64,000 bases of DNA from JAHBXE01 sp044222195. GTDB taxonomy: Bacteria; Planctomycetota; Phycisphaerae; Phycisphaerales; UBA1924. Position numbers and translations under genes: made by a program. Location: positions 124,001-188,000 of the forward strand of contig JBGANS010000010.1 in the NCBI GenBank assembly GCA_044222195.1, read 5' to 3'. Under the pieces are notes generated by a model. That model made no database searches and was not told the DNA's origin. It saw nothing but the letters and a program-made list of their open reading frames with translations. Below, piece by piece: positions 52,231 through 61,748 of this stretch; within the stretch, counting starts at the first letter, position 1; each line of letters begins with the position of its first letter.

Positions 52231-52926
52231 ATGGACAGGGAAGTTCAATCGGCCGATGGAACCGCCGGAGCCGCCGCCCCGGGCAACGGTCCCTCGCCGC
52301 GCCGGCAGGCGTTCCCAGCCACCATCGAATCCTTGATCACCGAGTTCGCCAAGCTCCCCGGGGTCGGCCGCCGATCCGCGGAACGCCTCGCGTTCCACGT
52401 GCTCAAGTCCGACGCGGCCGCGGCCATGACCCTGGCCCGCGCGATCCAGGATGTGAAAGAACGTATCCGGCATTGCTCGGTCTGCTCCAACCTGACGGAC
52501 CACGACCCGTGTGCGATCTGCGCCGATGAGGCTCGCGATCGTTCAACGATTCTCGTGGTCGAGCAGCCCAAGGACCTCATCGCGCTCGAACAGACCGGCA
52601 TGTACAAGGGTCTGTACCACGTGCTCATGGGCCGGCTCTCACCTCTCGACGGCATCGGGCCCGGCGACCTGACCGTGGCGGAGCTCCTCGCCCGCATCGA
52701 CGAGCCGCGGCAGAACCCGGGCGGTGCCAAGGTCGCCGAAGTCGTCCTCGGGCTCAACCCCAATGTCGAGGGCGATGGCACGGCGCTGTATCTCTCAGAA
52801 CAACTCAAGTCCCGCGGCGTCAGGATTACCCGTCTTGCCCGGGGCTTACCGTCGGGCGGACAACTGGAGTTCGCGAACAAAGCCGTGTTGGCCGACGCCA
52901 TCCAGGGGCGTCAAAGAGTCGAATAG
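52231..52926 (+). CDS. recR: Recombination mediator RecR
   Basis: 231 residues, full length. It has the helix-hairpin-helix LPGVGRRSAERLAFHVL, the zinc finger CSVCSNLTDHDPCAICAD, and the Toprim domain (ILVVEQPKDLIALEQTGMYKGLYHVLMGRLSPLDGIGP). RecR works with RecF/RecO to load RecA on gapped DNA. The N-terminus is about 25 residues longer than usual, so the true start might be internal, e.g. near PATIESLI; ATG 52231 is used because no other good start is seen. rpoN follows 17 bases later. Confidence 0.93.
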   Translation: MDREVQSADGTAGAAAPGNGPSPRRQAFPATIESLITEFAKLPGVGRRSAERLAFHVLKSDAAAAMTLARAIQDVKERIRHCSVCSNLTDHDPCAICADEARDRSTILVVEQPKDLIALEQTGMYKGLYHVLMGRLSPLDGIGPGDLTVAELLARIDEPRQNPGGAKVAEVVLGLNPNVEGDGTALYLSEQLKSRGVRITRLARGLPSGGQLEFANKAVLADAIQGRQRVE

Positions 52927-52943
52927 GAGTTCAGCGCCACGCG

Positions 52944-54500
52944 ATGCGATTTGATACGTCCCAACACATGAAGCTCGGCCAGCAGATGAAGCTGGCGCCC
53001 AGGATGATCCAGTCGATGGAAATCCTGCAGATGCCCCTCGCCGAGCTTGAAGAGCGCATCGAGCAGGAGCTGGAGAGCAACGTCACGCTCGAGGTCGTCG
53101 AGAGCGAGTCGGATCGGCGCATGGTCCTCGAGGAACAGAAGGACGCCGAGCAGGAAGCCCGCGAGAACGAGCGACCGATGAAGGTCGATGAGGACCAGGG
53201 ACAGTCCGACTTCGCTCGACTCGACTCGTTCGAATCATCCAACCCCGAACTCGCGGAAAACGAGTATTCCAACGCGAGCGCCGATGCCGGCTCTTCTCGC
53301 GACTTCGAACCTTCGCCGTTTTCTCGCGCGCGATCCGACGGCGAACGCGACGGGAAGATGGACGCCATGGCCGCGGCGCCCGCGCGTTCGGCCTCGCTCC
53401 TCGAGCAGCTCGCGGACCAGTGGGCGCTGGCCGATGTTCCCCCTCGCGTGCGCGCCGCGGGCAGCCTGATACTTTCGTTCATCGAAGACGACGGGTACCT
53501 GCGCACGCCGCTGGAGACGATCGTCGACCGTGCCCCCGCCGACGGCGAGCGACCCACGATCGAGCTCCTTCAGGCCGCCCTCGCCGAGTTGCAGGCCCAG
53601 CTCGACCCGCCGGGGACCGCCGCCCGCGACGCCCGCGAGTGCCTGCTCCTCCAGATTGACGCCCTGCAGCGCACCGGCACCATGTCCCCGGACGCGCTCG
53701 CCATCGCCCGCAAGATGATCGCGGAGCACATGGACGACCTGACGCAGAACCGCCTCCCTCGCATCAGCGAGAAGACGGGCTTCTCGATCGATCAGATCAA
53801 GACCGGTCTCGAACTGATGAAACGCTTGAGCCTTGCCCCGGCCAGGCGACTGGTCGACGAATCGCAGCCGCCGATCATGCCCGACGCGATCGTCGAGTAC
53901 GACGAGGAGCAGGACCGCTACATCGCGTTCCTCAACGACACCCGGTTGCCGAATCTGCAGATCAACAAGCAGTACGCCGAAATGGCCCGCGACAAGGCCG
54001 TGCCCAAAAAGGACCGCGAGTTCCTCAAGACCAACGTCAGCAACGCCCAGTGGCTCATCGACGCCGTGGGCCAGCGCCGCCACACCCTCCTGCGCGTCAT
54101 CGGCGTCGTCGTCGAAGCCCAGCGAGACTTCTTCGATTACGGCCCCCAGGCTCTCAAGCCCCTGCCCATGACGCAGGTCGCCGAGCAGCTCGGCATCCAC
54201 GTCGCCACCGTCTCCCGCGCGGTCGCTGAAAAATACCTCCAGACGCCCCGCGGCGTCGTTCCCCTCCGGAAGTTCTTCACCGGCGGCCTGGCCACGGACA
54301 GCGGCGAAGACATGAGCTACGACGCCGTCCGCGCCGCGCTCCAGGAAGTCATCACCGCCGAGGACAAGTCCAAGCCTCTTTCGGACGAAGCGATCGTCGA
54401 GGCCCTCAAGGGCAAGGGAATCGAAATCGCCCGTCGCACGGTCGCCAAGTACCGCGACCAGCTCGGCATCCCGTCGGCCCGCCTGAGGAAGACCTTCTGA
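52944..54500 (+). CDS. rpoN: RNA polymerase sigma-54 factor
   Basis: 518 residues. The N-terminal Gln/Leu-rich activator region I (MKLGQQMKLAPRMIQSMEILQMPLAELEERI) is followed by an acidic region II, the core-binding domain, a helix-turn-helix (VAEQLGIHVATVSRAVAEKYLQTPRG) and the RpoN box ARRTVAKYR near the end. It directs RNA polymerase to -24/-12 promoters and needs an AAA+ activator. pdxH overlaps its stop (TGATG), so the two are translated together. Confidence 0.97.
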   Translation: MRFDTSQHMKLGQQMKLAPRMIQSMEILQMPLAELEERIEQELESNVTLEVVESESDRRMVLEEQKDAEQEARENERPMKVDEDQGQSDFARLDSFESSNPELAENEYSNASADAGSSRDFEPSPFSRARSDGERDGKMDAMAAAPARSASLLEQLADQWALADVPPRVRAAGSLILSFIEDDGYLRTPLETIVDRAPADGERPTIELLQAALAELQAQLDPPGTAARDARECLLLQIDALQRTGTMSPDALAIARKMIAEHMDDLTQNRLPRISEKTGFSIDQIKTGLELMKRLSLAPARRLVDESQPPIMPDAIVEYDEEQDRYIAFLNDTRLPNLQINKQYAEMARDKAVPKKDREFLKTNVSNAQWLIDAVGQRRHTLLRVIGVVVEAQRDFFDYGPQALKPLPMTQVAEQLGIHVATVSRAVAEKYLQTPRGVVPLRKFFTGGLATDSGEDMSYDAVRAALQEVITAEDKSKPLSDEAIVEALKGKGIEIARRTVAKYRDQLGIPSARLRKTF

Positions 54501-55204
54501 TGAGCCACGGCTTCGACCAGTCGAGTGCCCAAGGCGGCGAGCACCTGCCCGAACCCCTGCCCGCGGAACCTTTCGGCATCTTCCGCACGTGGTGGGATGA
54601 AGCGCACCAGAAAAAAGTACAGCCCAATCCCAACGTCATGGCCCTGGCGACCGTTGACCCCGACGGCCGAATCGGCGCCCGCATGGTCCTGTGCAAAGCC
54701 TTCAACCCGGCCGAGGGGATCTTTGTTTTCTACACCAACTACACCGGGCGCAAGGGCGTCGCCATCGAATCCGGCTCGCGTGCCGCGCTGGTCTTCCATT
54801 GGGACCACCTTGACCGGCAGGTCCGCATCGAGGGACCCGTCTCTCGCTCGCCCGCCGAAGAAAGCGACGCCTACTTCGCCAGTCGTCCCTGGCAGAGCCG
54901 CATCGGCGCCTGGGCGAGCGAGCAGAGCAAGCCCATCGAGTCCCAGGGCGCGATGCTCGAACGCCTCGTCAACACCATGATCCGGTTCGGCCTCGAACCC
55001 CTCAACCCGCCTTCCGAAGGAGCGCCCGTCTCCATCCCCCGCCCGCCCCACTGGGGCGGGTACCGCGTCTGGTCCGACCGTATCGAGCTCTGGGCCGCGG
55101 GCCCGGGCCGCCTGCACGACCGCGCTCAATGGACCCGGTCGCTCACCCGCACCGAGGCCGGATATCGCGGCGGGCCGTGGGCCTCAACCCGCCTACAGCC
55201 GTAA
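54500..55204 (+). CDS. pdxH: Pyridoxamine 5'-phosphate oxidase
   Basis: 234 residues. An FMN enzyme that makes pyridoxal phosphate. Motifs: PNVMALATVDPDGRIGARMVLCK, FYTNYTGRKGVAIESG (FMN binding), ALVFHWDHLDRQVRIEGPVSR, and the C-terminal RPPHWGGYRVWSDRIELWAAGPGRLHDR. The ATG overlaps the rpoN stop. Length is typical; the final 15 residues are not conserved in the family. Confidence 0.93.
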   Translation: MSHGFDQSSAQGGEHLPEPLPAEPFGIFRTWWDEAHQKKVQPNPNVMALATVDPDGRIGARMVLCKAFNPAEGIFVFYTNYTGRKGVAIESGSRAALVFHWDHLDRQVRIEGPVSRSPAEESDAYFASRPWQSRIGAWASEQSKPIESQGAMLERLVNTMIRFGLEPLNPPSEGAPVSIPRPPHWGGYRVWSDRIELWAAGPGRLHDRAQWTRSLTRTEAGYRGGPWASTRLQP

Positions 55205-55365
55205 AACCCGCGCGTCGTAAGGAATTTTCCCGACTCCCGGCGTGGATATCGGAACTCCGTTCGTCAAGCGGAGACGCCCAGATGCCGACATTTTTGGGTC
55301 GCCATGTGTGCCCGGGCGTCCGGGTGTGTGTTGCCCGGACGTTGCACCTGAGGAATCTCCATTTC

Positions 55366-56592
55366 ATGAAACCCCGGGCTCTCCTTTCCGCGGCCGAAGT
55401 CGAAGCGCTCTACGCGAGCATCGACAAGAAGCTCGATGGCGTGGGCATCGAGACCCAGCCCGAAGTGGCCGCCCGCGTGCTCAAGCTCGTGTCCGACCCG
55501 CAATCCGGGCTCAAGCAGTACGCCGATGTGATCAAGTCCGACCCGGCCATTTCGGGCCGCCTCCTCCGTCTGGCCAACTCCGCCTATTTCGCGCAGCGGC
55601 AACCCGTGACCGGCCTCGAGCGCGCCTGCGTCCTCCTCGGGTTGGAGCGGCTCAAGGCCGTTTCCCTGGGCTTCTACCTCAGCCGGGCCGCGGCCACCGA
55701 CGCGGGCCACACCCTGTCACGCAAGGTCTGGGGCGAGGGCGTTTACCGGGCGTGCCTCGCCGGCGAAATCGCCCGCGATGTGTGCCCCACCCACGCGCCC
55801 GAGGCCTTCGTCATCGGCCTCATGCTCGATGTCGGTGTGCCGATTACGTACAAACTCCTCGGGCCGTCGTACCTGAAAATGCTCGAAGAGCAGCGCACCC
55901 CCACGCGCCAGCTCCGCGAAGAGTTCCAGAGCCTCCCGTTCACGCACGTCGACGTGGCGACCGCCCTCATGCGCCGCTGGCGCATGCCCGAGGTGCTCGC
56001 CCGCCCCATCGAGCGACACCACACCGCCCCCGTTGACACCACCGGCGGAATGGTCTCGAGCCCGCTCCAGAAGCTCCAGCGCATCGCCTACTACGTGGGC
56101 TCGCTCCAACTCGAAGCCACCAGTGAACCCAAGGAAGCCGCCCCCATGCCCCTCACGGCCGAGCGGGTCCTCGGTCTCCGCCCGGAGCGCCTCGCCGCCG
56201 TGGTCGCCAAGTCCAGCGGCGAGTACAGCGCGATGTCCGAGCTCTTCCGCGACACCGCCGACACCATCGCCGACGTCAGCGCCGTGGCCGACCGCGTCCA
56301 GAGCCAGCTCATCGACATCATCGACCAGACCATGGCCAAGCAGTTCCACGATGAAACGGCCAAGGGCCCGGAACGCCTCGCCATCGGCAACCAGAACATC
56401 GAAATCGAAATCGACGGCCCCGATCACGCCGTCGCCTACCTCAGCGATTCCAACGGCGAGCGCCTGCTCTCGCACGTCTTCCGCCCCCGCACCGATCAGG
56501 CCGAGACCATCCTCGACGCCCTCGGCCTCGACGAGGTCAGCCACGAAGACGCGATTATCCTCACCGAGTACCTCCGGTCACTCGCGGCCTGA
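55366..56592 (+). CDS. HDOD domain protein
   Basis: 408 residues from ATG 55366; the open frame upstream has no homologous-looking sequence. Residues about 22-225 are an HDOD domain (VLKLVSDPQSGLKQYADVIKSDPAISGRLLRLANSAYF; LERLKAVSLGF; AFVIGLMLDVGV), a degenerate HD-like signalling domain. The C-terminal 150 residues are helical then beta, with no known domain. HDOD proteins act in signal transduction and cell-cycle or motility control. The intergenic stretch before it (55205-55365) shows no clear motif. Confidence 0.85.
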   Translation: MKPRALLSAAEVEALYASIDKKLDGVGIETQPEVAARVLKLVSDPQSGLKQYADVIKSDPAISGRLLRLANSAYFAQRQPVTGLERACVLLGLERLKAVSLGFYLSRAAATDAGHTLSRKVWGEGVYRACLAGEIARDVCPTHAPEAFVIGLMLDVGVPITYKLLGPSYLKMLEEQRTPTRQLREEFQSLPFTHVDVATALMRRWRMPEVLARPIERHHTAPVDTTGGMVSSPLQKLQRIAYYVGSLQLEATSEPKEAAPMPLTAERVLGLRPERLAAVVAKSSGEYSAMSELFRDTADTIADVSAVADRVQSQLIDIIDQTMAKQFHDETAKGPERLAIGNQNIEIEIDGPDHAVAYLSDSNGERLLSHVFRPRTDQAETILDALGLDEVSHEDAIILTEYLRSLAA

Positions 56593-56599
56593 GTCGCTG

Positions 56600-59500
56600 C
56601 TAGTCCGCCAGCGCCGAACCCGACCGTGACCGCTTGTGCTCGCGGATGCGCCGAAGCAGCATCCGCACCGCCATCGGCCTGTGCCCCATTCTCTGGCGCA
56701 CAGCGCCGAGACGGTACATCAGGCTCCACTGCCGGATCGTGACACCAAAGGCCCACACGATCGACTTCGTCGGGTCGTAGATGTTCGTCGACTCGCCGGT
56801 CACGCCGTTGAGCTCGATGATCTTGAATCCCTCGCCGCGCTTGATCGACTCGTCCGATTCATACCGCAGGTCAAAGCGCCCGATGTCCAGCCCGCCGCGG
56901 AACGAGCCAGCGATGGCGTTCATCCTCGATTCCAGGTCCGGCGTGATCAGCGCCTCGCCATCGGCGAACAGGGTCCCCTGGCAGTGATTCCCCGACTCCG
57001 CCAACCGCACCATCTCGCCCGCCCCAGGCACGCGCCCGCGATCCGCCGCCCACCGCTCAAGAAACACGCCCGCCTGAGCGTGATACCGCCGATGCCGAAA
57101 GATCAGTTGCTCCAGCGTGCGCCGGCCATCGCCCGTCACGACAGGAAACTCCTTGCGCGTCACCGAGAACACCCGCCCCTGCCTCCCGCCGTTCCCTTCC
57201 ACATTCCTCGCCCACAGAACCCCGCACTCCCGCGGCCCCGCGTGATACTCCTGCACCAGCGCCGGCGCCCGCATGTCACGGAAGTACGCTCGCACATCCG
57301 CCTCGCTGCGCGCCAGCTTCACCGCAAAGCCCCGGTACCCCGAGTCCGGCTTGAGAATCACCGGGTACCCAAGCGCCGAATCCGACGCGATCGCCCGGAT
57401 CGCCTCCGCGGCCCGTGACTGAGTATCTCCCGGCCCGATCCACACCGACTTCAGGATCCACGGCGCTGCCTCCGGCATCGAATCCAGAATCGCCTTCTTC
57501 GACTCGCCGATCATCCCGCCGCCGTTCTCGATTCCCGGGTTGCACGCGGTGAACGCGATCGGCCCGTACCGCAGTCCCCAATACACATACAGAGGGGCCA
57601 TGGGCCAGTACAGCAGCTCCGCCGGCCAATATTCGCGATGCGTCAGCCGCGTCCACGTGATCCGGATCCGGCGCCGACCGTGACGGGTCAGCAGCAACTC
57701 CACGCTCCGCACCGCCACGATCGACACACCGACGCCAAGCCCAAGGCCCACGATGCCCAGCCGTGCCGCCAGCGGCGTCACGATAAACGCGGAAGCCGCG
57801 ATCGTTCCTATGAAGTACATCACCACCCACAGGCACGATGCAATCACCGCCGCGACAGTAAACCGCAACGGCCACGCCCGCAGAAACCCAACCGCCTCGA
57901 CCGCCGCCTCCAGTTCCCGCGGCACCCACCTCATCGTCATCGCGGTTCGAATCGGCCTGCCGCGGAGCAGGTCCCGCCATTGCCCGGGTGTCCTTGCCGC
58001 CGTGCCGCGCCCGATCACGCGCGGCGAATCCGCTCTCCGCCCCGACCACCACGCCCGCAGGCCCCCCACCGCCATGACGACGGCCGCGGCCCCGAACGCG
58101 ATCCCGTTGTCGATCAACCCGAAGGACACCGCCAGGAACACCAGCACGGCCCCTGTCCGCAACCGCCAGACCATCACGAACGCCGCCCCCGCGAGCAACG
58201 TGAGCCAGCTCGCCCGCCTCAGCATCAGCTCCATCCACCGCCCGGGCGGCCCGAGCAGCGACGGTCCCTCCGGCGCGAGATTTGCCGCCTGCCGCAGCGC
58301 CGGCGCGCCCGGCTCATCGTGGCGCTCAAAGAACGGCCGCATGTGCCCCGCGGCGATCGTCGGCTGCATGAACGGGTAGAAGTGGCTGTGCTCGGTAAGG
58401 ACCAGCCGGCTTGGCCCGATGAGTTCGTGCGAATGCTCCGCATTCCACGCCGGCACCAGAAAGTCGTGTCTCCCGTGCAGGATCATCGTCGGAACCGTGA
58501 GCCGCTGCATCATCGCCGTCAGCGGCCGCATGTCCGTGTCCCAGAAGTTCCGCATCGACGCGCGGATGTCGTCGAAGTGATCGAGGTACCCAAAGTGCGG
58601 CAGGCCGTACCGAACCGCCGACGCCGCGAGAAACCCCGCGGCGTACTTGGCGTGCTCCGCGAAGTACGATCGCGTGCCCTCCACCTGCTGATCCGAGATG
58701 GACGCCATGAGCGTGAGCGAAGCGACCCGATCGGGCGCCAGGTCGGCCATGTGCATCGCGACGCCACCGCCGAGGGACCAGCCGACGACGTGCGCCCGTT
58801 CGATGCGCAGGCGATCCATGAGCTCAAGCACTTCGTGAGCGTGCGAGAGGATCGACAGGCTGGTCGGATGAAGCGTTGATTCGCCGAAGCCCGGAAGGTC
58901 AGGCGTAATCACGCGATAGCCGTACGACTGGATCGCGCGGGCCATGTCGCCCAGCTCGCTCCCCCGCCCGGGGGACCCGTGGATGATGATGACCGGAGGG
59001 CGAGCCGATGCGCCCGTCGGTGCGCGATAGTCGTCATACGCGACCTGGACGACACCCGCGGACCGCATACCGCCGTTCCACTCGCCCACCACCGCCGCGG
59101 GCCTCGCCGAAGGAATCGACGCTCGATTCGATTCGTAGAGCCATGAAGCGGACAGCAGCGCGAGGTACGCGGATGGAACGGCAACTCCCATCGGTGGCCG
59201 AATCCGTTGCCGCCAGGGAATCGGGGGACGATCGCGCCTCTGCCGCATCAGCGGCACGCCCAGCTTCTGCGCCAGCCAGGCGGCCGAGGAATACACCGGG
59301 CCCGAAGCGCCGAGGACAACGTCTTCACCGTCGCGCAGCGCGATTCGCAGACCGCCGCGCACCGGGATGACCAATGCCCGGATGCCTGAGATCTGGACCG
59401 TCACAGCGGGAAGCAGCTCCCTCGCCCGCCGTTTGGGGATTCGCAGTTCCCCCGCTTCCAGCACGTATTCCCGTTTCCCTGCCCGATAGAACAACCGCGA

Positions 59501-59944
59501 GAGAAGCCAGAACGGAACGAAGCCCCCCAGCATCCAGCCGCCCGCGACGACCGTCACTGCCCATACCGGCAACGGCCCCGCCGCCTGGACCGCCATCGCC
59601 GGAATCATCGCCGTGAACGAAGCCAGCACGCAGCCGACAAGCCCGATCTCCACCGGCCCGGAGAAGCGGAACCTCAACGAAGCTCCATCCTCTCGCACCA
59701 TGTGCCACGGTGGAATCCTGTCGCGACGGTGCATCCACAGAAACACAGCGCCCATCGCCAGGTACACAAACGCCGGGAGCATCCACACGAGGACAGGAAG
59801 CTCGTGCTGGTTCGATCTGGGTGGATCGAAGTGTGCTCCAACACCGACCGCGAGCCAGAACAGCGCCCCCGCGACGCACGTCACCGCCACCCACGGCCGC
59901 GGCCGCTGCGCCGGTTCCTCGATCATCACAGCCGGCTCAGTCAT
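56600..59944 (-). CDS. Giant membrane fusion: alpha/beta hydrolase plus ATP-grasp ligase
   Basis: 1114 residues. Order: membrane segments (about 18-165), a cytoplasmic or outer strand region, then an alpha/beta hydrolase (about 310-550) with HGSPGRG near 322, nucleophile GWSLGGG near 389, acid HGRHDFLVP and H-S-H-F. Several membrane helices follow (about 590-780), then an ATP-grasp module (about 815-1060) with FTACNPGIENGGGMIGESK, VILKPDSGYRG, a C-terminal GRFDLRYE and IIELNGVTGESTNIYDP (metal-binding residues). ATP-grasp enzymes join carboxylates to amines or thiols. The start overlaps the end of rlmN by 8 bases, so they form an operon. The pairing of a hydrolase and a ligase in one membrane protein is unusual; the substrate is unknown. 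Confidence 0.85.
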   Translation of the reverse strand: MTEPAVMIEEPAQRPRPWVAVTCVAGALFWLAVGVGAHFDPPRSNQHELPVLVWMLPAFVYLAMGAVFLWMHRRDRIPPWHMVREDGASLRFRFSGPVEIGLVGCVLASFTAMIPAMAVQAAGPLPVWAVTVVAGGWMLGGFVPFWLLSRLFYRAGKREYVLEAGELRIPKRRARELLPAVTVQISGIRALVIPVRGGLRIALRDGEDVVLGASGPVYSSAAWLAQKLGVPLMRQRRDRPPIPWRQRIRPPMGVAVPSAYLALLSASWLYESNRASIPSARPAAVVGEWNGGMRSAGVVQVAYDDYRAPTGASARPPVIIIHGSPGRGSELGDMARAIQSYGYRVITPDLPGFGESTLHPTSLSILSHAHEVLELMDRLRIERAHVVGWSLGGGVAMHMADLAPDRVASLTLMASISDQQVEGTRSYFAEHAKYAAGFLAASAVRYGLPHFGYLDHFDDIRASMRNFWDTDMRPLTAMMQRLTVPTMILHGRHDFLVPAWNAEHSHELIGPSRLVLTEHSHFYPFMQPTIAAGHMRPFFERHDEPGAPALRQAANLAPEGPSLLGPPGRWMELMLRRASWLTLLAGAAFVMVWRLRTGAVLVFLAVSFGLIDNGIAFGAAAVVMAVGGLRAWWSGRRADSPRVIGRGTAARTPGQWRDLLRGRPIRTAMTMRWVPRELEAAVEAVGFLRAWPLRFTVAAVIASCLWVVMYFIGTIAASAFIVTPLAARLGIVGLGLGVGVSIVAVRSVELLLTRHGRRRIRITWTRLTHREYWPAELLYWPMAPLYVYWGLRYGPIAFTACNPGIENGGGMIGESKKAILDSMPEAAPWILKSVWIGPGDTQSRAAEAIRAIASDSALGYPVILKPDSGYRGFAVKLARSEADVRAYFRDMRAPALVQEYHAGPRECGVLWARNVEGNGGRQGRVFSVTRKEFPVVTGDGRRTLEQLIFRHRRYHAQAGVFLERWAADRGRVPGAGEMVRLAESGNHCQGTLFADGEALITPDLESRMNAIAGSFRGGLDIGRFDLRYESDESIKRGEGFKIIELNGVTGESTNIYDPTKSIVWAFGVTIRQWSLMYRLGAVRQRMGHRPMAVRMLLRRIREHKRSRSGSALAD

Positions 59945-61037
59945 TGCTTGATGCCGAAGCCGTCAGCGACACCAGCTTGCGCTTGCGGACTTCAGGATTT
60001 CCGAGCTGCCCGCACGCCCCCATCATGTCCCGTCCCTTAGTCCGACGCCGCTTCACGTATGCGCCCGCCGCCGCGAGCCACTCCATGAACCGAGTGACAT
60101 CCTCTTCCGCCGGCGCGGGCCACGGCGAGTTCCGCCTCGGGTTGTACGGAATCAGGTTCACGCACGCGGGGAGCGGCGCGACATACTCCGCCAACTGCTT
60201 CGCGTGCTCCTCGCCATCGTTGACGCCCGGGATCAGCACATACTCCATGCAGATCTTCGCCCCGCCGTACTTCGGCCAGTTCAGCAGCACCTCGCGCAGC
60301 TCCGCCATCGGCATCCCGCGATTCACCGGCATGATCCGCGACCGGACCTCGTCGTTCGGCGCGTTCACCGACACCGCCAGATTCAGCCGGTGCCACCCCG
60401 GCTCATGGATCTTCGCGGCCAGTTTCTTCAGGCCATCGATGCGCCCGACCGTCGAGACCGTAATCTTGTTCATCGCGGCGTGCGCGCCGTTGTGATCCGT
60501 CAACACCGCAATGGCCGCGATCACATTCTCGAAGTTGTCCAGCGGCTCGCCCATCCCCATGAACACGATGTTCTTGGGCCGCATCCCCAGCACGTGCGTC
60601 GCCGCGAACCACTGCGCCACGATCTCGTGCGGCGCAAGCGACCGGATCAAACCCATCTGCGCCGTCTCGCAAAACGTACACCCCATCGCGCACCCGACCT
60701 GGGACGAAAGGCACAGCGTGTACGTGCTGACGCCGCTGCGCCCGATCATCGGGATCAGGACCGACTCGCTTTGGGTGGCACGACTCTCCGAGGCGTGCGC
60801 CGACTCGCCTCGGAGAGTCGTGCCACCCAAGTCAAGGATGAACTTGATGACCTCGCCCTCCGGAGATTCCGAACGAAGCTCGCGAACGATCCGCGGCATC
60901 TCGAACGTCACGCCCGGAGCCGACCCCCCGCGGAACAGCTGCCTGTACAGCATGCGCTTCTCGCCCTTCAAGTGCCCATACGCCGCGCCGAACTGGTCGG
61001 CGGTAAGGGAGAGGGGATGAGGAAGGGGCGAGGTCAC
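59937..61037 (-). CDS. rlmN: Radical SAM rRNA/tRNA methyltransferase RlmN (with palindromic insertion)
   Basis: 366 residues from GTG 61037 (MTSPLPHPLSLTADQFGAAYG), chosen because the conserved part begins there. It methylates C2 of adenine in 23S rRNA (and some tRNAs). Radical SAM motif CAMGCTFC (C-x3-C-x2-C); others are FMGMGEPLDN, TVSTVG, LNLAVSVNAPND, YVLIPGVND and the C-terminal catalytic Cys in MMGACGQL. Between KFILD and SESVLIPM is a 20-residue stretch encoded by a perfect palindrome (60771-60830), absent from the usual RlmN plan and probably an in-frame insertion in a surface loop. All catalytic residues remain. Confidence 0.92.
   Translation of the reverse strand: MTSPLPHPLSLTADQFGAAYGHLKGEKRMLYRQLFRGGSAPGVTFEMPRIVRELRSESPEGEVIKFILDLGGTTLRGESAHASESRATQSESVLIPMIGRSGVSTYTLCLSSQVGCAMGCTFCETAQMGLIRSLAPHEIVAQWFAATHVLGMRPKNIVFMGMGEPLDNFENVIAAIAVLTDHNGAHAAMNKITVSTVGRIDGLKKLAAKIHEPGWHRLNLAVSVNAPNDEVRSRIMPVNRGMPMAELREVLLNWPKYGGAKICMEYVLIPGVNDGEEHAKQLAEYVAPLPACVNLIPYNPRRNSPWPAPAEEDVTRFMEWLAAAGAYVKRRRTKGRDMMGACGQLGNPEVRKRKLVSLTASASSND
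60771..60830. repeat. 60-bp palindromic element inserted in frame in rlmN
   Basis: Perfect 25-bp arms (60771-60795 and 60806-60830) around a 10-base loop. The arms contain GGGTGGCACGACTCTCCGAG, sharing GTGGCACGA with hairpins at 26473 and 30399. The length is exactly 20 codons and it is open in the rlmN frame, where it encodes GGTTLRGESAHASESRATQ preceded by Leu. Confidence 0.9.
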
Positions 61038-61066
61038 GGCCAATCTTAGGGACCGCGGTGCCTGCG

Positions 61067-61171
61067 GAACCGCGACCGTTAGGGAGCGGACACCACCGAC
61101 CAGTTTGTGGGTGACTCCGATAGAAAGCCGTCCGGAATACGTGCGTGTCCGCTCCCTGACGGTCGCGGTTC
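61067..61171. repeat. Inverted repeat upstream of rlmN (dispersed 24-27-bp repeat, arms 1 and 2)
   Basis: Arm 61067-61093 (GAACCGCGACCGTTAGGGAG and 7 more bases) and arm 61145-61171 are reverse complements with one mismatch across 27 bases, 51 bases apart. A third copy of the core lies at 61749-61772. It separates the divergent rlmN and lipoprotein genes. Confidence 0.85.
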
Positions 61172-61268
61172 GCCAGGCGCCGGGTTCCACGCCTCTGCAA
61201 GGAACAGGCGATCGCTCAAGCCGCCCCGTACCAACGAGCCGATGTCGTTGCCCGACGGGAGGTACGTC

Positions 61269-61718
61269 ATGATGCGAGCACTTGTGTTGCCTGTGATCGT
61301 TATGTTCTCGGGATGTACGAGTGACCGCGTGACGCACATCACAACGAAAGACCTGGCCACCATCCGCCCGCACGACGAGCAGGAATGGCACGGCGAAGTG
61401 GAACTGGGCCCTGGGGTGAGAGTGCCGGCTCATGTCGAGGTCACGAGCAAAGGCAACGGCCGACTCAGGATCCTCAATCTGAATGTCCGTGCCTTCGACG
61501 GCCACGACGACACGACCCTCTTCGAACCATCTATGGCGAACATCCGATTCATCGACCTCGACGGCGACGGTTTTCTCGACCTCTTCGTTTCAACGGTCGA
61601 AATCGGGACCGATGAAAAGACCGGCGCTCATCTCTCTCGACGGCCGATCGCTCAAGCGTTCCTTTACCGACCGGATCGGGTCGAGTTCGAGGAACTTCTC
61701 CCGCCGACGCGGCCGTAG
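61269..61718 (+). CDS. Lipoprotein with Ca2+-loop-like DxDGDGxxD motif
   Basis: 149 residues from ATG 61269 after GGGAGG. Lipobox FSGC (MMRALVLPVIVMFSGCTS). The mature domain ends with RFIDLDGDGFLDLFVSTVEIG, an EF-hand/FG-GAP-like calcium loop seen in integrin-like repeat proteins, but only one is present. Function unknown. It lies between dispersed repeats. Confidence 0.72.
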   Translation: MMRALVLPVIVMFSGCTSDRVTHITTKDLATIRPHDEQEWHGEVELGPGVRVPAHVEVTSKGNGRLRILNLNVRAFDGHDDTTLFEPSMANIRFIDLDGDGFLDLFVSTVEIGTDEKTGAHLSRRPIAQAFLYRPDRVEFEELLPPTRP

Positions 61719-61748
61719 ACACAATGGAGCTCAAACCAGTCGGACGCC

